Source: Micrococcales bacterium (GTDB taxonomy: Bacteria > Actinomycetota > Actinomycetes > Actinomycetales > Cellulomonadaceae). Taken from it: a DNA stretch of 10,896 nt. Both the position numbers and the translations under genes were made by a program. The stretch's first letter is position 1, and each line of letters starts with the position of its first letter. The notes below the pieces were generated by a model. That model ran no database searches and was not told the origin of the DNA. It was given only the letters and a program-made list of their open reading frames with translations. Positions 1-6,646 of this stretch are shown here, piece by piece. The stretch is taken from NCBI GenBank assembly GCA_009783975.1, contig WRCL01000029.1:1-10896 (forward strand), read 5' to 3'.

Positions 1-716
1 AGCTCGTGGCGTTCTTTCTGGGTGTCCATGCACGCCCAGAACCCGTCGTAGCGGTTCGCAGAGAACCGGCGGTCGCGTGCGGCGCGCATGCACGCGTCGA
101 GCACAAGGTCTTCCCCGGGGCCCATGTAGTCGAAGATCTCTTGGCGCAGCACGAAGAACCCGCCGTTGACGCGCATGTCTGCTGCACCGACCGGCTCCAG
201 GGCCTGGAGCACACCGTCGTCGTCGGCGCGGACGACGTGGAACGAGTCTTGGGGGCGCACGGCGAGCAACGACCCGACGTGGTCGGCCGGCAGGCGGGCG
301 ACCAGGTCGTTGATGTCGACGTCCGACAGCCCGTCACCGTAGTTGGCCAAGAACACCGGGTCGTCGCGCAGGTGGTGCCGCACCCGGCGCAGCCGTTCGC
401 CGATCGCCGTCTCGGCACCGGTGTCGCAGAACGTGATGGTCCAGCCTGACACGTCCTGCGAGCACAGCTGGACACCGTCGTGCAGGACGAAGTCGTTGGT
501 GTCGGTCTCGCGGTAGCCCAAGAAGTAGTCCTTGATGACGCCCGCACCGTACCCCAGGGCGAGGACGAACTCGGTGTGCCCAAAGTGCGCGTAGTACTTC
601 ATGATGTGCCACAGCATCGGCTGGCCGCCGATCCGCGTCATCGGCTTGGGCAGCACGTCGGCGCCACCTTCACGGATCCGCATACCCATCCCGCCGCAGA
701 ACAGCACAACTTTCAT
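1..716 (-). CDS. rfbF: Glucose-1-phosphate cytidylyltransferase (3' end off the window)
   Basis: Predicted to make CDP-glucose from CTP and glucose-1-phosphate in the cytoplasm, the entry step to CDP-linked deoxysugars. The reading frame is open from ATG (716-714) to the window edge: 238 residues are visible, against about 257 for the family, so only the extreme C-terminus is missing. Visible: the N-terminal nucleotide-binding stretch VVLFCGGMGMRIRE (residues 3-16; most homologues have AGGxGTR, so FCGGMGMR is a variant), VLPKPM (21-26), the NYGDGLSD segment (125-132), VNGGFFVL (183-190) and GFWACMDT (225-232), all in the order of RfbF. The start overlaps the stop of the upstream aminotransferase as ATGA, so translation is probably coupled. 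The rfbG-like gene at 3500 supports CTP rather than dTTP or UTP as substrate. Family membership is clear; sugar specificity is inferred. Confidence 0.88.
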   Translation of the reverse strand, partial: MKVVLFCGGMGMRIREGGADVLPKPMTRIGGQPMLWHIMKYYAHFGHTEFVLALGYGAGVIKDYFLGYRETDTNDFVLHDGVQLCSQDVSGWTITFCDTGAETAIGERLRRVRHHLRDDPVFLANYGDGLSDVDINDLVARLPADHVGSLLAVRPQDSFHVVRADDDGVLQALEPVGAADMRVNGGFFVLRQEIFDYMGPGEDLVLDACMRAARDRRFSANRYDGFWACMDTQKERHE

Positions 717-2092
717 GGTGTGGCTCCCAACCGCCGCGGGGCGGCGTACTCGCGGACCGCCGGGCACACCGGCCGCCCGGCCAAGAACCCGTCGACCGAC
801 CCGGCGTCCAGCGCCTGGGCGTACACACCCATCGCACCGCGGGCCGCGTCGATGGTGTGGTCGATCTCAGCGTCGGTGTGCGCCGCGGAGACCACCAGCG
901 ACGGGGCCAGGACCCCACGGCGGATCATCTCGGCGATGAACAACGTCCGGTACGGCTGCGAGGGGGCCCCGTCGGCGTCTTTGGTGCCGAACACCATGCA
1001 CGTGGCCCGGCCCAGCACCGGCACATGGTCACCGACCCCAGCGTCCGCGGCGGCCTGGACCCACCCGGCACGCAGACGCTCACCAGCAGCGGTCATCTGG
1101 CCGACGACGTCACGGGCGTCGTAGGCGTCGTAGACCGCGCCCATCGCCGCCAGACCTGTGGTCTCCGCGCCGTGGGTGTTCGACAACAGCCAGACCCGTC
1201 TCTCGTCGGTGTTCAGCCCGCCCAGCTCCATGAGGTCGCGGCGCCCAGCCAGCGCCGAGACCGAGAACCCGTTGCCCAGGGCCTTGCCCCAGCACGACAG
1301 GTCCGGGGTCACCTCGTAGACCGCCTGGGCACCGTGGACGTCCCAGCGCAGCCCGGTGATCATCTCGTCGAAGACGAGCACCACCTGGTGCGCGGTGGCC
1401 AACGCCCGCAGGCCCTGCAAGAACCCGGGCGCCGGTTCGGCGGTGGCTGTCGCCGGTTCCAGCACGAACGCCGCGATCTGCCCGGGGTGCTCGGCGAGCA
1501 GGGCCTCGACCGAGGCGAGGTCGTTGTAGGCGAACTTCACCGTCAGGCCAAGGTCGCGCTGGGGGACCCCCGCGCGCATGGGTGTGCCCCCGATGAACCA
1601 GTCGTCGACGGAGAAGAACGGCTGGGTGCCGCACACCGCGACCATGTCCCTGCCGGTCGCGGCACGTGCCAGGCGCACCGCAGCAGAGGTGACGTCGGAC
1701 CCGTTCTTGGCGAACTTCACCATCTGGGCACCGGGCACATGGGCCAAGAACCGCTCAGCGGCCTCGACCTCCCACCTGCTGGGCCGGGAGAACCCCGGGC
1801 CGGCGGCGGCCGCTGCGCCGACCGCGTCGACGACCGGCTGGTACCCGTACCCCAAGGTCACAGCGCGCAGGCCCTGCCCGTACTCGACGTACCAGTTGCC
1901 GTCGACGTCGCACACCCGCGCCCCGACCCCATGGTCGATGACCGGCGCGATGTGCTCAGGCACCTGGTCGCTGCCACGGGCGTAGGTGTGCGCGCCTCCG
2001 GGCACCAGCTGGTGAAGGCGGGCCTGGGCGGCGTTCGACCGGTCGAACGTGCGCACACCAGGGTCGGTGTCCAGCGCATGACCATCAGGCAT
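713..2092 (-). CDS. Class III PLP-dependent aminotransferase, glutamate-1-semialdehyde aminomutase-like, polysaccharide type
   Basis: 459 residues, fold-type I PLP enzyme. Visible: LVPGGAHTY near the N-terminus (29-37), NGSDVT (130-135) for cofactor phosphate binding, FDEMITGLRW (241-250) with the PLP-ring aspartate D242, and the Schiff-base lysine K270 in CWGKALGNGF. The ATG at 2092 is chosen because GGAGG lies 7 nt upstream; an in-frame ATG at 2131 has no such site. The last codon overlaps the ATG of the rfbF-like gene (ATGA), so the two form one minus-strand operon. It resembles glutamate-1-semialdehyde 2,1-aminomutase, but its neighbours are sugar-nucleotide genes, not haem genes. Amination of a keto sugar derived from CDP-4-keto-6-deoxyglucose is therefore the likelier role. 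That role is inference; an amino-acid or other small keto substrate remains possible. Confidence 0.88.
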   Translation of the reverse strand: MPDGHALDTDPGVRTFDRSNAAQARLHQLVPGGAHTYARGSDQVPEHIAPVIDHGVGARVCDVDGNWYVEYGQGLRAVTLGYGYQPVVDAVGAAAAAGPGFSRPSRWEVEAAERFLAHVPGAQMVKFAKNGSDVTSAAVRLARAATGRDMVAVCGTQPFFSVDDWFIGGTPMRAGVPQRDLGLTVKFAYNDLASVEALLAEHPGQIAAFVLEPATATAEPAPGFLQGLRALATAHQVVLVFDEMITGLRWDVHGAQAVYEVTPDLSCWGKALGNGFSVSALAGRRDLMELGGLNTDERRVWLLSNTHGAETTGLAAMGAVYDAYDARDVVGQMTAAGERLRAGWVQAAADAGVGDHVPVLGRATCMVFGTKDADGAPSQPYRTLFIAEMIRRGVLAPSLVVSAAHTDAEIDHTIDAARGAMGVYAQALDAGSVDGFLAGRPVCPAVREYAAPRRLGATP

Positions 2093-2099
2093 GAGTGAT

Positions 2100-2104
2100 C
2101 CTCC
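2100..2104 (-). promoter_or_regulatory. Ribosome binding site that fixes the aminotransferase start
   Basis: On the minus strand this reads GGAGG followed by ATCACTC and ATG at 2092. It is a full anti-16S match at 7-nt spacing and is the reason for rejecting the longer start at 2131. Confidence 0.75.
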
Positions 2105-2222
2105 AGCGACCTGTCCCACGTGTTCGTCCATTGTGTCCTACCTTGCCCCCAGGTGGACGGCTGTGCCCGAGATGCGCCCCGGGCGCCGGCGTTACATCAC
2201 CCGAACGCAGTGCACGGCCGGC

Positions 2223-2228
2223 TATGGT
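2223..2228 (+). promoter_or_regulatory. Candidate -10 element (TATGGT) for a leaderless glycosyltransferase transcript
   Basis: TATGGT fits the actinobacterial TANNNT -10 and ends 7 nt before the ATG at 2236, so transcription would start at or within a base or two of the start codon. No convincing -35 hexamer is visible. The same sequence also offers GGTGG as a weak ribosome site 5 nt before the ATG. The gap 2093-2235 is the control region between the divergent aminotransferase and glycosyltransferase genes; no clear minus-strand promoter was found in it. Confidence 0.4.
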
Positions 2229-2235
2229 GGCCGCG

Positions 2236-3366
2236 ATGAGAGTGTTGCGGGTCTCGCACAGCGCAGTCGTCGACGACTGGCGCGAAGCTGAGCGCGTCAT
2301 GCGCAGGCGCGGTGTGGACGTCGAGGTGCTGTGCGCCAGAGCATGGGACGAGGGCGGGCGCACAGTCCACCTCCAACCGCGCCCGGGCGAACCAGTCGTC
2401 GGTGTGGCGACGCTCGGGTCGCGCCCTGCCCTGTTCGTCTTCGCCCCACGGCCGTTGTGGCAGGCCCTGGGCCGGGCCCACGACGTGCTCGATATCCAGC
2501 AAGAACCGTACGCCCTGGTCAGCGCCGAGATCCTCGTCCTGGCGGCCCTGCGGCGCACCTGGGACCGTCTGCGCAGACGTCCCCAGCCTCGTGCGCCGTA
2601 CCTCACCTCGTCGGCCCAGAACATCTTCAAGCGGTACCCGTGGCCGTTCGGGGCGCTGGAACGCTCGGTGCTGCGCCACGCCGCGGCCATGTCGGTGTGC
2701 AACGACGACGCGGTGGCCATCGCCCAGCGCAAAGGTGCGACCTGCCCGGTGGTGAACATCCCGCTCGGGGTGGACCTGTCGGTGTTCACCCCCGGGCCGG
2801 TGCACCGGCCGGGGACGACCGTCGGGTACGCCGGCCGTCTGGTCGAGCACAAAGGGGTCGACGTGCTCATCCGCGCCGTCCTCGCCGACGACGCTCTGAC
2901 CTTGCGCGTCGCCGGCGCCGGCCCCGACGACGACGACCTGCGGGCCCTTGCCGCCCCCGGCGCCGGGCGCATCAGCTTCCTCGGACCACTGTCGGGGCCC
3001 GACCTCGTCGAGTTCTACCGCGGGGTGGACGTCCTAGCCGTCCCGTCGCTGGACTCGCACCGCTCGGGCCGCGGCGCCCACGGCTGGGTCGAACAGTTCG
3101 GCCGCGTCGCCGTGGAAGCCATGGCCTGCGGAACCCCCGTCGTCGCCAGCCGTTCTGGGGCCCTCGTCGACGTCGTCGGCGACGCAGGTGTCTTGGTGCC
3201 CCCCGGTGACGCCGACGCCCTGCGCCAAGCCCTGCGCCAGGTCACCGACGACCCCGACCTCGCCGCAACCCTGCGCGAACGCGGCTTTGCTGTGGCCGCC
3301 ACCTGCTCATGGGACGCCGTCGCGACCGCGACCCTGGACCTGTACGAGCAGGCGCTGGTGGCGTGA
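2236..3366 (+). CDS. GT4-family glycosyltransferase (GT-B fold)
   Basis: 376 residues, normal length for a GT4 retaining glycosyltransferase acting at the cytoplasmic membrane face on a nucleotide sugar. The C-terminal Rossmann domain begins near TVGYAGRLVEHKGVDVL (195-211), contains VAVPSLDS (267-274) and carries the EX7E motif E286-QFGRVAV-E294 that binds the donor, followed by MACGTPVVAS (296-305). The N-terminal acceptor domain is less conserved. The ATG at 2236 is chosen because MRVLRVSH is the usual first beta strand. The frame is open further upstream, but that part overlaps the divergent gene's leader. It is divergent from the aminotransferase/rfbF pair and precedes rfbG, so it probably transfers a sugar of the same polysaccharide. 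Donor and acceptor cannot be read from the sequence. Its stop codon lies in a 13-nt duplication attached to hairpin repeat A1. Confidence 0.9.
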   Translation: MRVLRVSHSAVVDDWREAERVMRRRGVDVEVLCARAWDEGGRTVHLQPRPGEPVVGVATLGSRPALFVFAPRPLWQALGRAHDVLDIQQEPYALVSAEILVLAALRRTWDRLRRRPQPRAPYLTSSAQNIFKRYPWPFGALERSVLRHAAAMSVCNDDAVAIAQRKGATCPVVNIPLGVDLSVFTPGPVHRPGTTVGYAGRLVEHKGVDVLIRAVLADDALTLRVAGAGPDDDDLRALAAPGAGRISFLGPLSGPDLVEFYRGVDVLAVPSLDSHRSGRGAHGWVEQFGRVAVEAMACGTPVVASRSGALVDVVGDAGVLVPPGDADALRQALRQVTDDPDLAATLRERGFAVAATCSWDAVATATLDLYEQALVA

Positions 3367-3478
3367 AGACAATGGGTGAAGACAATGGGGACGGTTCCTG
3401 TGTCTTGCCTGGTCAGACGCCTGCTCGGAGAGCAGGCGTCTGACCAGGCAAGACACAGGAACCGTCCCCATTGTCTTC
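3363..3478. repeat. Hairpin repeat A1: 49-bp perfect stem with 3-nt loop, plus 13-nt tandem duplication
   Basis: Arms 3378-3426 and 3430-3478 are perfectly complementary with a GGA loop (3427-3429). The core ACGGTTCCTGTGTCTTGCC recurs in the other A copies (6453-6571 degenerate, 10424-10490 truncated, 10690-10795). GTGAAGACAATGG occurs twice in tandem (3363-3375 and 3376-3388), the second copy forming the outer stem; the first contains the GT4 stop codon. There is no T-run, so it is not a classical terminator, though such a stem could still stop or stall polymerase between the two genes. The sequence style recalls REP-like palindromes mobilised by RAYT transposases (inference; no such gene is present here). 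Confidence 0.9.
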
Positions 3479-3486
3479 CCGCCCGG

Positions 3487-3492
3487 TACGGT
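3487..3492 (+). promoter_or_regulatory. Candidate -10 element (TACGGT) of rfbG
   Basis: TACGGT lies exactly 7 nt before the GTG at 3500, the same layout as TATGGT before the glycosyltransferase. The expected -35 position (about 3464-3469) falls inside the right arm of hairpin A1. The gene may thus have its own leaderless promoter immediately downstream of the repeat. Confidence 0.4.
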
Positions 3493-3499
3493 GGAAGGC

Positions 3500-4546
3500 G
3501 TGGATACCTCGTTCTGGTCAGGCCGGTCGGTGTTCGTCACGGGGCACACGGGGTTCAAGGGGGCGTGGTTGTGCGTGCTGCTCGACGCGCTGGGCGCGCA
3601 GGTGCACGGGTACGCGCTGGACACCCCAGAGCACTACCTGTACACCCGCGCTGGGCTTGGTGCGCTCGTGGCCACCGACGAGCGCGCCGACATCCGCGAC
3701 ACCGCGGGGCTGACCCAGGCTGTTGCCGCCAGCGGTGCGCAGGTCGTGCTGCACCTGGCTGCGCAGACGGTCGTGCGCGAGTCCTACGACGACCCTGGTG
3801 AGGCGTTCTCCACCAACGTCATGGGCACGTTCGCCGTCCTGCAGGCGTGCCGGGACGTGCCTGCGGTGACCCGGTGCGTCGTGGTGACCACCGACAAGGT
3901 GTACGCGAACAACGAGTGGGTGTGGGGCTACCGCGAGGTCGACGCGCTGGGCGGCGACGACCCGTACTCGGCGTCCAAGGCCGCCGCGGAGATCGTCGCG
4001 CGGTCCATGGCTGTGTCGTTCCCGCGCGCGGGGTACGCGGTGGCCACCGCCCGGGCCGGCAACGTCGTCGGCGGCGGGGACGCCACCCCCGAAGCCCTCA
4101 TGCCTGAGCTTGTCGGCGCGTACGCCCACGGCCGCGAGGCGGTGCTGCGGCGCCCGGCCGCGGTGCGCCCCTGGCAGCACGTCCTCGAACCGCTGTCGGG
4201 GTACCTCACCCTCGCCGAGCACCTGTCACCTGACCGCCACGCCACCGCCTGGAACTTCGGCCCCTCCACCGACGACGCCCTGACCGTCGGCGAGGTCGCC
4301 ACCCGCCTGGCCACCGCCTGGGGCGACGGCGCGGCGTGGCGCACCGACGCCGAGCCAGGCCCCCACGAGGCCGGCCTGCTCATGCTCGACTCAGCCCGTG
4401 CCCGCACCGAGCTGGGCTGGTCCCCCACCTGGGACGTCGACACCGCCCTGCGCAACGTCGTCGCCTGGGAGCACGCGGTCCGCGCCGGCACCACCGCCCT
4501 GGACGCCACCCGAACCCAGGTCCACGACTACCTCGCAGCCAGCTAA
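3500..4546 (+). CDS. rfbG: CDP-glucose 4,6-dehydratase
   Basis: Extended SDR enzyme, 348 residues, predicted to convert CDP-glucose to CDP-4-keto-6-deoxyglucose. The NAD-binding loop TGHTGFKG (14-21) follows SFWSGRSVFV; VVTTDKVYANNEWVWGYRE (128-146) and DPYSASK (154-160, catalytic Y156 and K160) follow in order. RAGNVVGGGD (185-194), RPWQHVLEPLSGYL (223-236) and WNFGP (251-255) are hallmarks of this enzyme rather than of dTDP-glucose dehydratase. The GTG at 3500 is chosen over the GTG at 3491 because GGTGG and TACGGT are correctly placed before it and the protein then begins just before the conserved FW. After GGGD the family usually has a tryptophan and a charged stretch; here it is ATPEALMPE, a local deviation. 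It partners the cytidylyltransferase at 1-716. Confidence 0.92.
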   Translation: MDTSFWSGRSVFVTGHTGFKGAWLCVLLDALGAQVHGYALDTPEHYLYTRAGLGALVATDERADIRDTAGLTQAVAASGAQVVLHLAAQTVVRESYDDPGEAFSTNVMGTFAVLQACRDVPAVTRCVVVTTDKVYANNEWVWGYREVDALGGDDPYSASKAAAEIVARSMAVSFPRAGYAVATARAGNVVGGGDATPEALMPELVGAYAHGREAVLRRPAAVRPWQHVLEPLSGYLTLAEHLSPDRHATAWNFGPSTDDALTVGEVATRLATAWGDGAAWRTDAEPGPHEAGLLMLDSARARTELGWSPTWDVDTALRNVVAWEHAVRAGTTALDATRTQVHDYLAAS

Positions 4547-4646
4547 CCGGCTCGTCGTCACCAGGGACGAACTTCGGGGTGAGGGACGAACTTGTATGTT
4601 CGTCCCTCACCCCGAAGTTCGTCCCTCAGCCCTAGCCCCGAGGACC
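4546..4646. repeat. Repeat B1: about 100-nt element with a 29-bp perfect hairpin
   Basis: Hairpin arms 4563-4591 and 4598-4626 are perfectly complementary with a 6-nt loop. The arm contains AGGGACGAAC twice, at 4563 and 4582, exactly 19 nt apart. Conserved flanks shared with B2 run from ACCGGCTCGTCGTCACCA (4546-4563) to AGGACC (4641-4646). The element boundary coincides with the last base of the rfbG stop codon. It is in the same orientation as B2. Confidence 0.9.
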
Positions 4647-4683
4647 GGGCGCGCCTGTGGACGTCTGTTCGACCGATTCGCGG

Positions 4684-4712
4684 TAGCGTAACGTTCGCAC
4701 CATCCAGGGAGG
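4684..4712 (+). promoter_or_regulatory. Candidate -10 (TAGCGT) and strong ribosome site of the methyltransferase
   Basis: TAGCGT at 4684-4689, with an overlapping TAACGT at 4689-4694, fits TANNNT; no -35 is convincing. AGGGAGG (4706-4712) sits 6 nt before the ATG at 4719 and fixes that start. An overlapping ATG at 4714 reads only two codons. Confidence 0.45.
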
Positions 4713-4718
4713 CATGAC

Positions 4719-5699
4719 ATGACCGTGACGCTCGAGCGGCAGGCGCCGCACACCGCAGCCCCTGCACCGATCCGTGCGCCCCGGTTGGACGTGCTCGCCG
4801 ACGTCCCCCACGCCATCCCGTACCAGGGCAGCAAGAGGGCGTTGGCCCACGCGATCATCCCGTTGCTGCCCGACGACACCACCACGCTGTACGAACCGTT
4901 CGCCGGGTCAGCAGCCGTGTCGGTCGCCGCGATGCATGCACGACGCGTCGGGTCCGTCCAGATCAGCGACGCCAACGAGCCCTTGGTCGCCTTGTGGTCA
5001 TATCTGCTCACTGCCCCGCAGGCTCTTGCCGACGGGTACGAGCAGCTCTGGTATGACCAGCTCGACGACCCCCGCGCCTACTACAACCGCGTCCGCGACA
5101 CGTTCAACCAGACCCACAGCCCAGTGCATTTTCTCTACCTGCTCGCCCGGTGCGTCAAAGCCGCCGTGCGGTACAACCAGCGCGGCGAGTTCAACCAGGG
5201 TGCGGACCAGCGGCGCCTGGGCGCGAAGCCCCACGCCATGCGAGACCGGCTCCAGCGCACATCAGCCGTCATGCGCCATACCACAGCCTGCGCTGGTGAT
5301 TACCGCCCGGTGCTCCTTGGCGCCGCAGCGTCCGACGTCGTCTACATGGACCCGCCATATGAGGGCGTCTCGCAGGCGCGTGACACCCGCTACCTCCAAG
5401 GCTTGCGCCGCACCGAGTTCGAGCAGACGCTCGGCGAGGCTGTGAGGATCGGCGTGTCGTTCATGGTCTCCTACGACGGCACCACCGGCGGCAAGCAGTA
5501 CGGAGCGCCTCTCGACCCAGGCCTGGGGATGGCCCACCTTCACCTGTGTGCCGGGCGCTCATCCCAGAGCACCCTCAACGGCGCAGCAGACGAGACCACC
5601 GAGTCGTTGTACCTGTCCCCCGCGCTCGTCGACCGTCTTGGGGGCGCAAAGGCTGCACACGCCCGCCTGGTGCCCGAGCCCATCAATGCCCTGTGGTGA
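4719..5699 (+). CDS. D12-class (Dam-like) N6-adenine DNA methyltransferase
   Basis: 326 residues; transfers a methyl group from S-adenosylmethionine to adenine N6 in a specific DNA site. Order of motifs is that of the alpha/D12 group: motif X PYQGSKR (34-40), SAM-binding motif I EPFAGSAAV (59-67; more usually FxGSG), then RYNQRGEFNQG (151-161), and catalytic motif IV DPPY (211-214). The C-terminal SSQSTLNGAADETTESLYLS (281-300) is also typical. About 30 residues precede motif X. An excellent ribosome site supports the start. The HNH nuclease gene begins 6 nt after the stop, so this is the modification half of a restriction-modification operon. The recognition site cannot be deduced. The gene is flanked upstream by hairpin B1. 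Confidence 0.92.
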   Translation: MTVTLERQAPHTAAPAPIRAPRLDVLADVPHAIPYQGSKRALAHAIIPLLPDDTTTLYEPFAGSAAVSVAAMHARRVGSVQISDANEPLVALWSYLLTAPQALADGYEQLWYDQLDDPRAYYNRVRDTFNQTHSPVHFLYLLARCVKAAVRYNQRGEFNQGADQRRLGAKPHAMRDRLQRTSAVMRHTTACAGDYRPVLLGAAASDVVYMDPPYEGVSQARDTRYLQGLRRTEFEQTLGEAVRIGVSFMVSYDGTTGGKQYGAPLDPGLGMAHLHLCAGRSSQSTLNGAADETTESLYLSPALVDRLGGAKAAHARLVPEPINALW

Positions 5700-5705
5700 C
5701 CTTCC

Positions 5706-6416
5706 ATGAGTGCTGACCTACCCGAAGAGTTCGTCACATGGCTCCGCAGCCGCGAGATGTCGGCACGGGCGAAGAAGGCTGTGGAGTTCATGTTGGCCCA
5801 CGGCTCGGTGACCACCGCCGATATCGAAGCGATGGGGTACGACCACCCACCGCGCGCCATCGGGGACGTCAAAGATGCCGGCATCCGCCTGGCAAAGTCG
5901 ATGATCACTGTGGGCGGACACCGCATGGCACGGTACACGCTCATCGTCGACTCAACGCTGGGGCACCCAGGACGGACCAAGATCCCGAAGAAGTTTCGCG
6001 ACACGCTGTTTGCCGCGCACGACCACCGTTGCGCGATGTGCGGCGCCAGTTTCACGACCCGCGAGCTCCAGGCAGACCACCGCGTCCCATTTCGTGTCGC
6101 CGGAGATGGTGACCAGTGCCACCTCGATGACTTCATGCCCCTGTGCGCCTCGGACAACCGAGCCAAGTCGTTCACCTGCGAGAGCTGCCCCAACTGGACC
6201 CGACAGGACCCCGCTGAGTGCAGAACGTGCGTGTGGGGGTCACCGGCAGATTTCTGCCACATCGCGACCAGACCCCACCGCCAGATCACCATCACGTGGA
6301 CCGACGCTGCCGAGGTTGAGCACTTCGACCGGCTCGCTGCGGTTGCACGGGCACTCGGCCTCAGCCCCAGCGCCTATGCGAAAGCGGTGCTCGACCGTGA
6401 GGCAGAACGGGCCTGA
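5706..6416 (+). CDS. HNH restriction endonuclease-like protein with N-terminal winged-helix-like segment
   Basis: 236 residues. The N-terminal part (about 20-65, with VTTADIEAMGYDHPPRAIGDV) looks like a winged-helix DNA-binding segment. The HNH core follows: zinc pair C109/C112 (CAMC), D124-H125 (QADHRVPF), N151 in ASDNRAKS, a second zinc pair candidate C158/C161 (CESC) and C172/C175 (CRTC). The last 30 residues (FDRLAAVARALGLSPSAYAK...) resemble a ribbon-helix-helix or short helical tail. It lies 6 nt after the adenine methyltransferase with only a weak ribosome site, so its translation may depend on the upstream gene, sensible for a toxic nuclease. Cutting by this protein at the site protected by the neighbour is inferred from motifs and position. 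It could alternatively be a modification-dependent or nicking HNH enzyme. Confidence 0.82.
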   Translation: MSADLPEEFVTWLRSREMSARAKKAVEFMLAHGSVTTADIEAMGYDHPPRAIGDVKDAGIRLAKSMITVGGHRMARYTLIVDSTLGHPGRTKIPKKFRDTLFAAHDHRCAMCGASFTTRELQADHRVPFRVAGDGDQCHLDDFMPLCASDNRAKSFTCESCPNWTRQDPAECRTCVWGSPADFCHIATRPHRQITITWTDAAEVEHFDRLAAVARALGLSPSAYAKAVLDREAERA

Positions 6417-6452
6417 ACCCCAGCACGGGACGGGTGACCGCACAGCACGTGC

Positions 6453-6571
6453 GGACGCTGGGCGGTTCCTCGTGTCTTGGCGCAGTCATGTGGAACCCGA
6501 GCGCCACCGGCACAGAACGACCAGGCCGGACCCGCCTGCCAGACAGGACACAGAAACCGTCCGCACAGTCC
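6453..6571. repeat. Hairpin repeat A2, strongly degenerate
   Basis: The left side has GGACGCTGGGCGGTTCCTCGTGTCTTGG (first base 6453) split by changes from the A consensus. The right side (about 6541-6571) is an inverted decayed arm reading ACAGGACACAGAAACCGTCC in part. The stem has many mismatches, unlike A1. It occupies most of the 230-nt gap before the SUKH gene. Confidence 0.6.
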
Positions 6572-6594
6572 CGTCACCGAGCCCCGCGATGCAG

Positions 6595-6600
6595 TACTAT
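6595..6600 (+). promoter_or_regulatory. Candidate -10 element (TACTAT) of the SUKH gene
   Basis: TACTAT matches TANNNT just downstream of the degenerate A2 repeat and 46 nt before the ATG at 6647. The candidate -35 (GTCACC, 6573-6578, 16-nt spacer) is weak. A ribosome site GAAAGG (6635-6640) lies 6 nt before the ATG. Confidence 0.35.
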
Positions 6601-6646
6601 TCTTGCTCGATGGGCTGGTGTGCCCTGTCCACGAGAAAGGCGTGCG

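Noticed and set aside
713..2092. Aminotransferase as the haem-pathway glutamate-1-semialdehyde aminomutase (hemL)
   Set aside because: It is translationally coupled to a sugar-nucleotide transferase, and no haem gene is nearby.
480..2131. Long plus-strand open frames (480-1124, 857-2098) opposite the aminotransferase
   Set aside because: They are antisense to a gene with clear motifs, their products are rich in R, P, G and H, and they contain no recognisable domain. Such frames are expected at this GC content.
2085..3209. Open frames of about 290 codons overlapping the glycosyltransferase on both strands (2085-2972 minus, 2331-3209 plus)
   Set aside because: Low-complexity arginine-, proline- and threonine-rich products without motifs; the GT4 frame is the coding one.
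3378..3478. Hairpin A1 as an ordinary intrinsic terminator
   Set aside because: A stem of 49 bp without a T-run is far longer than terminators, and the sequence recurs elsewhere, so it is better called a repeat; incidental termination remains possible.
4336..4767. Small frames through repeat B giving peptides such as RDELRGEGRTY and KFVPHPEVRP on both strands, and again at 7430-7700
   Set aside because: They arise from the palindromic repeat being open in several frames. The same peptides recur only where the repeat recurs.
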